A stretch of DNA of 64,000 nt from Croceitalea marina (GTDB taxonomy: Bacteria; Bacteroidota; Bacteroidia; Flavobacteriales; Flavobacteriaceae): NCBI RefSeq assembly GCF_042684265.1, contig NZ_JBHULB010000014.1:117535-181534 (forward strand), written 5' to 3'. Below are positions 36,576 through 45,529 of the stretch, one piece after another (position 1 is the stretch's first letter; every line of letters begins with the position of its first letter). The notes below the pieces were generated by a model that worked only from the letters and a program-made list of their open reading frames with translations, had not been told where the DNA came from and searched no databases. Made by a program: the position numbers and the translations under genes.

Positions 36576-36844
36576 CGAAACGCCATAATGTGTATAGTGC
36601 ATAGTAACTTATGAGAAGCTACGACACCACCCAAGGAGCATTGCCTATGTTCTGAAGAATACTGTAAATGGAACCTTTCTTGAAACACGCTCCAATTTCT
36701 TAACTCTTACTTTTTAACCGCCAGTTTATAAAACCGAAAAATCAGTCGCCATTCCAAACAGCATATTATTGAAATTATCTTAAAATAACAGCCGACACCA
36801 AGTTGTTGAATCGCAACTTTAGGCGCCGACTGCATGAATGTACA
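36576..36844. repeat. 53-bp direct repeat (right copy) and stem-loop before the CDCL gene
   Basis: The right copy of the perfect 53-bp repeat is at 36671-36723. The conserved minus-strand stem-loop is at 36782-36833 (see the separate terminator entry). The DNA from 36576 to 36670 has no clear feature. Confidence 0.85.
36782..36833 (-). terminator. Conserved stem-loop terminator of the CDCL gene
   Basis: Minus-strand stem beginning GCAGTCGGCG and closing GTGTCGGCTG with inner AAGTTG/CAACTT, then TTATTTT. It lies 12 bp beyond the stop and is nearly identical to 28791-28844. Confidence 0.7.
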
Positions 36845-38881
36845 TTAATCGATTACGTAAGGACCATCAACACTTCCCCCAACACCATTTCTAATAAAAA
36901 ATGTCTTACCCTCAGAATCAAAATTGAGTATTTTAAATCCTGATTCGGAACTTCCCAAGGTTATTTTACAAGCTGCACCAATATTTTTTAATGGAAAATT
37001 ATCATTTTCTGAAATATTAGTTTTTGAGCTCCATGTACGGTATACTTCAGTATTTTCAGTACGTTGACCAGTCAAAAGATTTATTGTTATACTAAATTCT
37101 ACGACATAAGATTCAATTGCCTTAAAATTATTGTTGCCTTTTTCAAAATATTCATGTTTACGAGTTATTACTCTAGTGACCGTTCTAGTAAAAGTTGTAT
37201 TCGTTTCGAAAGTTTTATCTTCAACACCCAAGTACGCAACAGCATCAAAACCAGAACTTGACATTGGAAAGCTATTTCCTCCTTCAACGTTTGCATTATG
37301 AACTTGATTGACATTAAAAGGGCCCAAGTAATTTCCACCAATAAAAGTGGTTGGTATTGTATTGTTATTGCCAGCATATGGTTCGGGATTAAATTTCAAA
37401 ATTAGGATATCAAGACTCTCTTTATCATATAACCAGATTTCACCAGGAATATAAAGCGTTGCAGCGTCTATAGCCGCAAAATCGATGGCTCCTAAAGGGG
37501 TGCTCGCATCATTAATTGAATACTTCGGGGAAATAGTACCCGTATTGCCATTAAACCAAACATACTCGGTACCAGCTCCATTAAATAAAATGGAATTTGA
37601 ACCTGCAACGGCAGTAGCGGCACCAACACCATCTTCAAACAATCCAACCAAATTGCTATAACCTTGTGGGGGTCGTTCGCCTCTTAAGTTACAGCTTACC
37701 GCATCAAATTCAGTAGCCAATTTAGTCCCAACAGTTTTGCTTGGTTCCCGTACACTCTTTACTATATAAGATAAAGGCAGTGCTTCAGTAATATTGGTGC
37801 TTTCAGCTAACTTTTCACCTATAGTATTAATATCAATTACTCCAGTTAGCGAAAAGGCGCTACTAGCACTACCTCCGTAGGCAATGATTTTAGTTTTGAC
37901 CTCTTTTAACGAGTTGTATTCGTTAGACTCAATTTCGCCTTTCACTTTATTTTGTAAACCCTGGTAAGTTCCTTCAACTCTGGCTCTAAGCTCATTGATA
38001 GAACTTGTTGATTCAACTAACATATAAAAGATACGTCCATAGGTTACTGATGATATATATGTCGCCGGATTATCTTCTTGAACAAAAGGTGACAAATCCT
38101 TACCTGTAACACTTGGTGCAAAAATATCATCCAAACCAGTTATTTGATCTAATGACATGGTGTAATACTGTTGCGTCAATTTCACCAATACCCTATTGTA
38201 CTCTTTGTCAGATGAAAAAGAAAGATTGGCTGAGGCATTAATATTATAAGACTCATAACTAACACCCATTTCAAGAGCCATTTGTTCTTCACTATAAACT
38301 TCTTCAACATCTAATTGAAAGTTAGCAGGAACAATGTTTGGGTCGTTGGCCACAATTTCATTTAGCGCTATCTGTATTTTTGATTTCACAACTTCATCTA
38401 CAGAGCTTGCCGAAACGGGATTTCCATTAATCAAATTATAAGAAATTGTTCCTCCTGCCCGTTTAACATTTATACTTTCAGGTGTATTATTGTTCAGGGT
38501 CTTACCCTGCAAAAGGTTGCCAGGCCAAATCACCTCAGCATTTGGGTTAAAAAGCGGAAACTGACCATTACCATCTAACACACTTACTTTTTTAGTGGTA
38601 CATAAATACGTATTGGTTACGTCACCATCGGCAACACTTTCGAGATACTCTTCATAATAAGGCTCAGATACCTCAAGAGTGTCCGACACACGAGATGCTG
38701 GATAATCTTCAATAATTCCTCTAGCTAATACCTCGCTAATCGTAATATCATCTCCTGAACCCACAGGTTGATTTGGGTCTTCAGGAGTTACCTCATCTTT
38801 ACTACAGGCAAACACAAGAAAGACTAGTACTAAGGGCGCTAGCGATAAGACTCTTTTTAATGATGATTGATTTGTTTTCAT
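36845..38881 (-). CDS. Cholesterol-dependent-cytolysin-like (CDCL) lipoprotein, long form
   Basis: A 678-residue protein with a lipobox ending at Cys26, followed by SKDE, which resembles the Bacteroidota surface-export signal. The thiol-activated cytolysin domain covers about 100-395: VIWPGNLLQGKTLNNN near 117, ISSVTYGRIFYMLVESTSS near 275 (classical CDCs have a YGR core here) and AYGGSASSAF near 330. The C-terminal 280 residues replace the usual CDC domain 4. The Trp-rich undecapeptide is absent, so cholesterol binding is unlikely. The protein is expected to oligomerise into large beta-barrel pores. Confidence 0.82.
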   Translation of the reverse strand: MKTNQSSLKRVLSLAPLVLVFLVFACSKDEVTPEDPNQPVGSGDDITISEVLARGIIEDYPASRVSDTLEVSEPYYEEYLESVADGDVTNTYLCTTKKVSVLDGNGQFPLFNPNAEVIWPGNLLQGKTLNNNTPESINVKRAGGTISYNLINGNPVSASSVDEVVKSKIQIALNEIVANDPNIVPANFQLDVEEVYSEEQMALEMGVSYESYNINASANLSFSSDKEYNRVLVKLTQQYYTMSLDQITGLDDIFAPSVTGKDLSPFVQEDNPATYISSVTYGRIFYMLVESTSSINELRARVEGTYQGLQNKVKGEIESNEYNSLKEVKTKIIAYGGSASSAFSLTGVIDINTIGEKLAESTNITEALPLSYIVKSVREPSKTVGTKLATEFDAVSCNLRGERPPQGYSNLVGLFEDGVGAATAVAGSNSILFNGAGTEYVWFNGNTGTISPKYSINDASTPLGAIDFAAIDAATLYIPGEIWLYDKESLDILILKFNPEPYAGNNNTIPTTFIGGNYLGPFNVNQVHNANVEGGNSFPMSSSGFDAVAYLGVEDKTFETNTTFTRTVTRVITRKHEYFEKGNNNFKAIESYVVEFSITINLLTGQRTENTEVYRTWSSKTNISENDNFPLKNIGAACKITLGSSESGFKILNFDSEGKTFFIRNGVGGSVDGPYVID

Positions 38882-39186
38882 AATTTTTTGTTTTTAAGAT
38901 TCAACATTCCAAAACTAGAAGCACATGGACTTGAAACCTAAAAACAGAGCTAGACAAATACTAGACATATGATTAGCATTACCACTAACTATGGCATAGA
39001 CATGTAAAATATCACAAGTGATTTAAAAACCCATAAGGTCAATAAAAACAATACCTGACAAGTATTTCAGTAATACCGAAGTGTATTTTATATCTAGACA
39101 TTGTATTGACAGTCGCTTTTGAATAAATAGACAACATGTTTAATTAGTTTACATAATGAGTATCTTGCCAAAACAAACAACGAAAG
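38882..39186. other. Divergent control region of toxin module B
   Basis: A 305-bp region. The toxin-side leader (38882-38925) resembles that of the aerolysin-like gene. It contains a perfect -7 box TAGTTTTG on the minus strand (38910-38917) about 30 bp before the start codon. The remainder is AT-rich without an ORF. Confidence 0.5.
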
Positions 39187-41052
39187 ATGAAAACAGTAGA
39201 AAATGCCCTAATACTTTTTTTAATGTGCAGTTTTAGCTTAACAGCACAAAACAAAATGAGTATTGATAGTTTGTTATCACATTTTAAGGAACAACCAATT
39301 GACACCCTTAAAGTCCATACTGCTCAAAACATAATTAATTATTATATGTATCGGAATCCAACAAAGGCAAAAATGTTTGCCTTAAAAGAACTGGAATTAT
39401 CTAATCAGCTAGATTATGATTTGGGGGTTTCGATGGCAAATTATCAATTAGGAATTATCTATAACAATCTTGATAAAATTGATTCCGCAAAATTCTATTA
39501 TAACTCTAGTCTTAAAATTGCAAAGAGAATCGATGATGGAAAACAAATATCTAAAGCATATAGAGGCTTGGCCATATTGGAATTCGCACAAGGCAATTTA
39601 AAAAATGCAGATAGTATCAACAACAAAGATCTTGAACATGTTATAAAACTAAAAGATTCAGTTGGAATTGCATTATCATATGATTTCAAGGGAAACATAA
39701 ATCAAAATATGGGCTTTTACGAAATTGGTCTAAAATATGCCCTTAAAAGTCTTGATCTTTTTGAAAAAATAGGAGATTCAATACGCATAGCCGATTGTTA
39801 TAATCATTTGGCCACACTTGAATATAACTTAAAAAACTATGAAAAGGCTTTAGAATACAATAAAAAGTCTTTATCTATTTATGAAGATTATGAAGATACC
39901 TATTACCAAGCGCAAGCTCTTAATGATATTGGTATCATGTTAAAACTCCTTAAAAGGGAAACGGAGGCTCTGGAATATTTTAAAAAAAGCATTAAGAAAT
40001 CTCAAGAGGCAAAAGTAAAATCACTAGAAGTCGCTGCTTTAACAAATATTGGTTCCACCTATATTCAACTAGAACAGCCTATACAGGGTGTTGAATTCTT
40101 GAAAAATTCAATTGAAATAGGAGAAACTATTAATAGCTTAAGAAGAGTTGCCATAGCAAAAAATAAACTTGCTGAGGCTTATATCTTGTTAAAAAGACCA
40201 CAAGAAGCAAATGCTATTTTGCATGAGGTCATCGAATATGCAAGGAAATTTGAATACTTATCAATTTTAAAATTTGCGCTCAAGCTTAGTAGCAAGGCAA
40301 ATGAGGAGGTTGGAGAAACCAGTTTAGCACTTAATCAACATAAACAATTCAAAAGAATCAATGATTCACTGATAGATTCAGAAAAGATTAAAAAAATTGA
40401 AGAACTGAGAATAATATTCGATACCGAAAAGAAAGAGGCCGAAATCGCTTTGCAGCAAGAGGAAATTAAAACCTTGAATGAAAAAGCTAAGGTAGATAAA
40501 TTAAGGAAAGGACTTTATGCTGGTGGCATGGCCTCTGCTCTAGCCTTATCTGGGCTATTGGTTTTTGGGCTTCGACAGCGCATTAAAAAGAATCGCATTG
40601 AAAAAGAAAAAATTTCCAAGGAATTAGAACATAAACAAAAAGAATTGACGAGTCAAACGCTGCATTTGGTTCAAAAAAGTCAGTTCATTGCAGAAATAAA
40701 AGAAAATCTTGAAAACTTAAAGAACTCTCCTGAAAAATTTAAAATAGAGTTTAAACGTATTGTAATGCTCTTAAAAAAGCAGAATGCCGCAGATAAAGAT
40801 TGGGAAGTATTTAAATCATATTTCTCAGAAGTACACCAAGATTTTGAAGAGAAATTAAAGTCCTTATCAAATAAAATTACTGATAAAGAACTGCGCTTAG
40901 CCTCTTATGTGAAAATGGGGCTTAACAATAGTGAGATTGCCAATATTCTCAATGTTCTTCCAGCAAGTATTCACACTTCAAAGTATCGTTTAAAACAGAA
41001 GTTGAACATTGATAAAGATTTGGATTTTGATAGTTTTATAAAAAGCCTTTAA
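39187..41052 (+). CDS. Membrane-anchored TPR regulator with LuxR-like HTH (module B)
   Basis: A 621-residue paralogue of the regulator at 31028. It has a signal peptide (MKTVENALILFLMCSFSLTA), TPRs (about 75-370), a coiled coil, a membrane helix (about 440-460, YAGGMASALALSGLLVFGL), a cytoplasmic coil and a LuxR-like end (about 563-615, ITDKELRLASYVKMGLNNSE). The region from the coil to the C-terminus matches the module A protein closely. It faces the CDCL gene and is the obvious candidate to control it. Confidence 0.82.
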   Translation: MKTVENALILFLMCSFSLTAQNKMSIDSLLSHFKEQPIDTLKVHTAQNIINYYMYRNPTKAKMFALKELELSNQLDYDLGVSMANYQLGIIYNNLDKIDSAKFYYNSSLKIAKRIDDGKQISKAYRGLAILEFAQGNLKNADSINNKDLEHVIKLKDSVGIALSYDFKGNINQNMGFYEIGLKYALKSLDLFEKIGDSIRIADCYNHLATLEYNLKNYEKALEYNKKSLSIYEDYEDTYYQAQALNDIGIMLKLLKRETEALEYFKKSIKKSQEAKVKSLEVAALTNIGSTYIQLEQPIQGVEFLKNSIEIGETINSLRRVAIAKNKLAEAYILLKRPQEANAILHEVIEYARKFEYLSILKFALKLSSKANEEVGETSLALNQHKQFKRINDSLIDSEKIKKIEELRIIFDTEKKEAEIALQQEEIKTLNEKAKVDKLRKGLYAGGMASALALSGLLVFGLRQRIKKNRIEKEKISKELEHKQKELTSQTLHLVQKSQFIAEIKENLENLKNSPEKFKIEFKRIVMLLKKQNAADKDWEVFKSYFSEVHQDFEEKLKSLSNKITDKELRLASYVKMGLNNSEIANILNVLPASIHTSKYRLKQKLNIDKDLDFDSFIKSL

Positions 41053-41565
41053 AAACTAGTACAGGTATCAGGTTTAGTCTTTAAATCCGCTACTCCTCAT
41101 ACATGAACACGTTCATATCTTCATTTGAGAATTTGTCCCGTAAAACGAAGGTTTTTTGAGGCATTACTTTCAAATGAAATACCAATCTTTCTTCACGCAT
41201 TAATAAAATTTCAAACCTTAATTAAAATAACCTAGATATTAAAATCCGTCTTTTTAAAGTCCTTATTTTCTAATTCCTTCATTTTTAATTGTTGATAACC
41301 CACAATTTTCTGCTAAATCACAGATTACACTCTTATTTAGAATGGTTTCGTTTGGTATCAAACGAAACCAAATAAAATTACTGGTCCTTTAGCACTATCT
41401 AGTTTAGTATTATTTGGTTTAATTTGTTGTATATCAGTTATTTGTGAATAACTAGTTGTAATGGTCCATTTCTTTATTCGCCTATTTTCATACATTTATT
41501 CAACAATAATATTGAAGGAAAACAAAACCGCTTTTGTTCATTTCACATCCCTAAAAAGAAACAAA
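41053..41565. other. Right end of the island, non-coding with inverted repeats
   Basis: It holds ATGAAC-AC-GTTCAT (41103-41116), the motif CCCGTAAAACG (41137-41147), a perfect 12-bp inverted repeat with 4-bp spacer (41343-41370) and a 7-bp inverted repeat AGTTATT/AATAACT (41436-41453). The density of dyads suggests protein binding sites for recombination or repression. No gene was seen. Confidence 0.5.
41343..41370. promoter_or_regulatory. Perfect 12-bp inverted repeat, possible operator
   Basis: TGGTTTCGTTTG, spacer GTAT, CAAACGAAACCA. There is no T-run after it, so a protein-binding site is more likely than a terminator. It lies about 195 bp before the stub of a helix-turn-helix gene. Confidence 0.5.
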
Positions 41566-41664
<99 letters not shown>

Positions 41665-41671
41665 TAAATAT

Positions 41672-41699
41672 AAGCCTTCAGAGATGTGGAGGCTTTTTT
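41672..41699 (+). terminator. Terminator beyond the right attachment site
   Basis: Stem AAGCCT / AGGCTT followed by T-run, probably the original terminator of the tRNA-Ala gene before integration. Confidence 0.65.
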
Positions 41700-41773
41700 G
41701 ATAAAGATATATAGAAAAGTGACTTTTCTAAGTGATTGGTGTCCAATGTAGTACAACAATCAATCAAAGTAAT

Positions 41774-41911
41774 ATGAATGATACTACAATAAATCTTATT
41801 CTAGGTCTTTGTTTAGGTTTGGCCGGATTCGCTTTTGTGTATATGTTGGTTTTGGTAATTCCTATCATACAAGATTCACTTAAAAAGAAAAAGACCTCCA
41901 ACCGATTATAA
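41774..41911 (+). CDS. 45-aa single-pass membrane peptide
   Basis: A short ORF starting MNDTTINLILGLCLGLAG, with one hydrophobic helix through LVLVIPII and then a basic tail (LKKKKTSNRL). The organisation is that of a genuine small membrane protein. It lies between the att site and the SDR gene. No family is recognised. Confidence 0.55.
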   Translation: MNDTTINLILGLCLGLAGFAFVYMLVLVIPIIQDSLKKKKTSNRL

Positions 41912-42015
41912 ACCGGACTTTTAACAATTTAAGATTTTACTAAAAGGAAGTTAATCTATCACAATGAGGCATTTCTTCAGAAGTATGATACTATTTTTGT
42001 AATAAAGAATTAAAG

Positions 42016-42723
42016 ATGTTAAAAGATAAAGTTGCCTATATCACAGGAGGTAGTAAAGGAATTGGCTTGGGTGTTGCCAAGAGTTTGCTTGAGCAAGGAA
42101 TGAAAGTTGCAATAAGCGGCCGAAATTTAGAGACGGTTATAGCGGCTGCCAAGACTTTAGAACATGAAGACTATGTTCTGCCCTTAAGTTCAGATGTTAC
42201 TGTTCTAGACGACGAAAAAGATGTGATAAGCACTATTTTAGATAAATGGGGTAGATTAGATGTGGTCTTGGCGAATGCAGGGGTAGGTCATTTTGCTCCG
42301 GTGGACCAAATGGAAGAAGATAGCTGGAAACAAATGATAGACACCAATTTAACAGGCGTCTTTCATACCTTAAAGGCTTCCGTTGAGGCTCTAAAAGTTA
42401 CAGAGGGTTACTATATGACACTGGCCAGTTTAGCCGGCACCAATTTTTTTGCCCAGGGTGCGGGGTACAATGCAACAAAGTTCGGAGTTGTAGGTTTCAC
42501 CCAGGCCGTAATGTTAGATTTGAGAAAGTATGGCATTAAGGTGAGTACAATTATGCCTGGTTCCGTATCAACTTATTTTAATGATAACGAACCTTCTGTT
42601 AAGGATGCATGGAAAATTCAACCTGAGGATATTGGAAAATTGGTAGTCGACCTATTAAACATGCATCCAAGAACCTTACCTAGTAAAATTGAAGTTAGAC
42701 CAACTCGGCCCGATTTAAAATAG
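42016..42723 (+). CDS. SDR family oxidoreductase
   Basis: A 235-residue short-chain dehydrogenase. The cofactor motif is TGGSKGIG (10-17), NAG lies in ANAGVGHF, the catalytic Ser in TLASLAGT, and Tyr/Lys in YNATK. The substrate is not known. The stop touches the stop of the convergent AddB-like gene with no gap. Confidence 0.9.
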   Translation: MLKDKVAYITGGSKGIGLGVAKSLLEQGMKVAISGRNLETVIAAAKTLEHEDYVLPLSSDVTVLDDEKDVISTILDKWGRLDVVLANAGVGHFAPVDQMEEDSWKQMIDTNLTGVFHTLKASVEALKVTEGYYMTLASLAGTNFFAQGAGYNATKFGVVGFTQAVMLDLRKYGIKVSTIMPGSVSTYFNDNEPSVKDAWKIQPEDIGKLVVDLLNMHPRTLPSKIEVRPTRPDLK

Positions 42724-45468
42724 TCAATATTCTTTTTCTGTAAACGGAACCTCAGGATTAAATATTTCCAGGATAAGTTGTTTTAAACGTGATTCAAAGA
42801 CTGAAAGCACATCAGAATCTATTGTATGCTCTTTAGGGCCTCTTGTTGATGATTTAGTTGCGAAACGAAATACACCGGCACTTATTTTTTTTATGGAGAT
42901 GATGCCAGCTTCAAACGAGGCTTTCTTTTCTTTTCTACGATACATTAGTGAGTAACATAATAGTTGAAATGCCTTGCTAAACTTTTTGTCTGTTACAATA
43001 CTATCCCATTCCATAAGCTCTACTTCACTGGGGTTGACAGTACCTGTTTTATAATCAAGTATTCTTAGTTGGCCATCTATTTCATCAATCCGATCTATTT
43101 TACCTTTTAGAACTACCGGAAAGGCCAATTCTGGGATGTTCAATTCCAACCTAAGATTCAGTTCAACGCCCAATAATCTTATTTGATGTTTTTTCAGTTG
43201 TTCTATTTCGTATGCAATAAAATCTGCAACATATTTTATGATGACGTTATAGATAATAAGGTTTTTTCCTTTGGTCAAATCAGCCTCTGAATGACTTTTG
43301 TTAAAATGACGCTGAACAACTGATGGCACTTTTTGCTTTGCATCTAAAAGCATGTCTTGTGTCAGTCTTTGAGTAACAAAGTTTGAATACAGATCTTCTA
43401 GGGCATCGTGTATAATAGTACCGAAAGTATTAAGCGCTATACTTTCCTCTACTTCATTAAGAGTATCTATTTTGAGGATATTATTTCGATAGAATTCAAT
43501 CGGGTTTCTGATGTAGTTGGTCAGTGATGTAGGTGAAAACCCTTTGGCGGCAAGTACCTGTAACTCCTCTAGTAGCATTGGAGATTTATTTATAACCACT
43601 TCTCTGGGTATATTCGATTTTACCTTTGAAGAGGCAATACTGTGGGTAATAAATTTGTTTATGTTTTCATCTGTTAAAAGTTGATTGATAAATCTACTTT
43701 TTTCACCACCTTCTAGAACATCAGGTTCCGTATTGTAAATAAGATATACGTTTTTCGCTCTCTGTAGAATACGATAAAAATGATAGGTATAAATGGCATC
43801 TTTTTCTTTATAAGTTGGTAGGCCGAACTCTTGTTTCACATCATACGGAATAAAAGAGTTATTACTTTTACCTGATGGTAGTATACCTTCATTGACCGAG
43901 GTTATAATTACGGTTTCAAAGTCCAAAACCCGGCTCTCCAGCATTCCCATTATCTGTAGACCTTCCATTGCATCTCCTCTAAAATCTAAGGCTTCTTTAC
44001 TTAATAATTCAAAGAACAGATTCTTAAGGGCCTTTAAGTCCATCCCAAATTTAAAGGTGTCTAAATGGGCTTCAATTTGGTTTGTTATTCTATAGAAATG
44101 ATAAAGCTGTTCCAAGTCATAAAAACTGTTTCTTTCACTAATTTTTTCTTTTAGCAATTCAATAGTATATTGATGAATTTTTAAAAGGTCTTGCCCATTA
44201 ACACGGTCAATAAAAATCTTGGAAATCAATTTTTGAAGTGTGGGTATCGCAGCTAATATTTGATTTAGGCTCAAGAAGACCCAGTTGTTGTTGTGTATCT
44301 TTTCTTGTAGTTTTTTGGAGTAATCAATGACTCCTTCAGTAAATAGTGTTGCGGTATATGGATTCGATAAAAACTTGAGAAAGTCTTGGTAAAAAAATCC
44401 ATTTTTACTTTTATTGATATGTAGTTCAAAAAGTGCTTCAAAAAAGCTTGCGAGGGCTGTATTTTGTAAGGAGAGCCCCATAGTAATATTTACTTTTTTA
44501 AGTGTATTGGGGATGGAATTTAAAACGGGTTCCAGTAAACTCTCATCTGCTAGAATTAATGCAGCATTTTTTAAATCATTCCGATTAGTGGAATAGATCT
44601 TGCTTATTAGGTTGCCAGCATATTTGGCTTGTGGAACGGATTTTGGCACACCAATAATCTGAATTGACTTTTTAGAGGCATAGTTAGTAGTGATTCCAAG
44701 AAGGTCATTACTTTTAAAATAAGGCCATGTGTTTTTATAATAACGTATAAAATGCGAAGAAGAGTGAATAGGATCTTTTAAAAAGTAAGCATCAAGGTCA
44801 AAGTATATTTTAGCACTACCATCAACCAGAAATTTTTGAATTATTCTCGATTCGGCGTTATTAAGGGCATTAAATCCAATAAAGGCGAATGTTTTATTTG
44901 GACTTAACTTTAGATAGCTTTCAATGGCTGCGGAAGCTTGTTGGTATACCAAACCTTGATAACCTTTTTTATTCTGAAGAAGGTGTTGAGTAAACTCCGT
45001 ATAAATTGCAGGTAGGCTATTCCAAAAAGCTAAATAATTACTTATTAGTTCAGATTTTTTAGCGCTAAGGCCCCAGTTGTTTAATTTTTGAATTGATGTT
45101 AAGTATTGAAATAGCGAATTATGGTCGACCAGATATCGATTTATTTCATTAAAGTCTTGAAGCAGTGTTTGCCCCCATTTGAGAAAAGAACTGAAATCAT
45201 CTTTTTCTTCCAGGGCAACCTTTGAATAGGATGAATAAAGCTCAAAGAGTAATTCAGTATTGGTTGCATATTCTAAACCTGCTATTTCAGCTATAAATTC
45301 TTCTATGCTATAAATCTTAGGTGCGAATACAGGAGTATTTAAATAAGAGGATAAGTGTTTATTTAAGAATATAACTGCCCTTTTACTAGGCACGATATAG
45401 GTTAATTCTTCTAACCTATCACCATCTTTGTTTAATTGAAAAAGAACATTTTCAAGGAAGCTTTGCAT
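42724..45468 (-). CDS. AddB-like PD-(D/E)XK nuclease / inactive helicase protein
   Basis: A 914-residue protein. The N-terminal part is helicase-like but without a Walker A motif (TYIVPSKRAVIFLNKHL). The C-terminal RecB-type nuclease has the active site around GKIDRIDEIDGQLRILDYKT. It is the expected partner of the AddA-like helicase at 48215 for processing double-strand ends. The two genes are separated here by ompA and kbl. No four-cysteine Fe-S cluster is evident. Confidence 0.82.
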   Translation of the reverse strand: MQSFLENVLFQLNKDGDRLEELTYIVPSKRAVIFLNKHLSSYLNTPVFAPKIYSIEEFIAEIAGLEYATNTELLFELYSSYSKVALEEKDDFSSFLKWGQTLLQDFNEINRYLVDHNSLFQYLTSIQKLNNWGLSAKKSELISNYLAFWNSLPAIYTEFTQHLLQNKKGYQGLVYQQASAAIESYLKLSPNKTFAFIGFNALNNAESRIIQKFLVDGSAKIYFDLDAYFLKDPIHSSSHFIRYYKNTWPYFKSNDLLGITTNYASKKSIQIIGVPKSVPQAKYAGNLISKIYSTNRNDLKNAALILADESLLEPVLNSIPNTLKKVNITMGLSLQNTALASFFEALFELHINKSKNGFFYQDFLKFLSNPYTATLFTEGVIDYSKKLQEKIHNNNWVFLSLNQILAAIPTLQKLISKIFIDRVNGQDLLKIHQYTIELLKEKISERNSFYDLEQLYHFYRITNQIEAHLDTFKFGMDLKALKNLFFELLSKEALDFRGDAMEGLQIMGMLESRVLDFETVIITSVNEGILPSGKSNNSFIPYDVKQEFGLPTYKEKDAIYTYHFYRILQRAKNVYLIYNTEPDVLEGGEKSRFINQLLTDENINKFITHSIASSKVKSNIPREVVINKSPMLLEELQVLAAKGFSPTSLTNYIRNPIEFYRNNILKIDTLNEVEESIALNTFGTIIHDALEDLYSNFVTQRLTQDMLLDAKQKVPSVVQRHFNKSHSEADLTKGKNLIIYNVIIKYVADFIAYEIEQLKKHQIRLLGVELNLRLELNIPELAFPVVLKGKIDRIDEIDGQLRILDYKTGTVNPSEVELMEWDSIVTDKKFSKAFQLLCYSLMYRRKEKKASFEAGIISIKKISAGVFRFATKSSTRGPKEHTIDSDVLSVFESRLKQLILEIFNPEVPFTEKEY

Positions 45469-45480
45469 TTCTTAAAAATA

Positions 45481-45510
45481 AAAAAGCCTCAGCAATTGCT
45501 GAGGCTTTTT
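45481..45510. terminator. Perfect palindromic terminator between ompA and addB-like gene
   Basis: A 30-bp perfect palindrome: AAAAAGCCTCAGCAA and its complement without a break. It can act in both directions but serves the ompA gene on the minus strand, 20 bp beyond its stop. Confidence 0.85.
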
Positions 45511-45529
45511 ATAAATATTTGTCTTAAAC

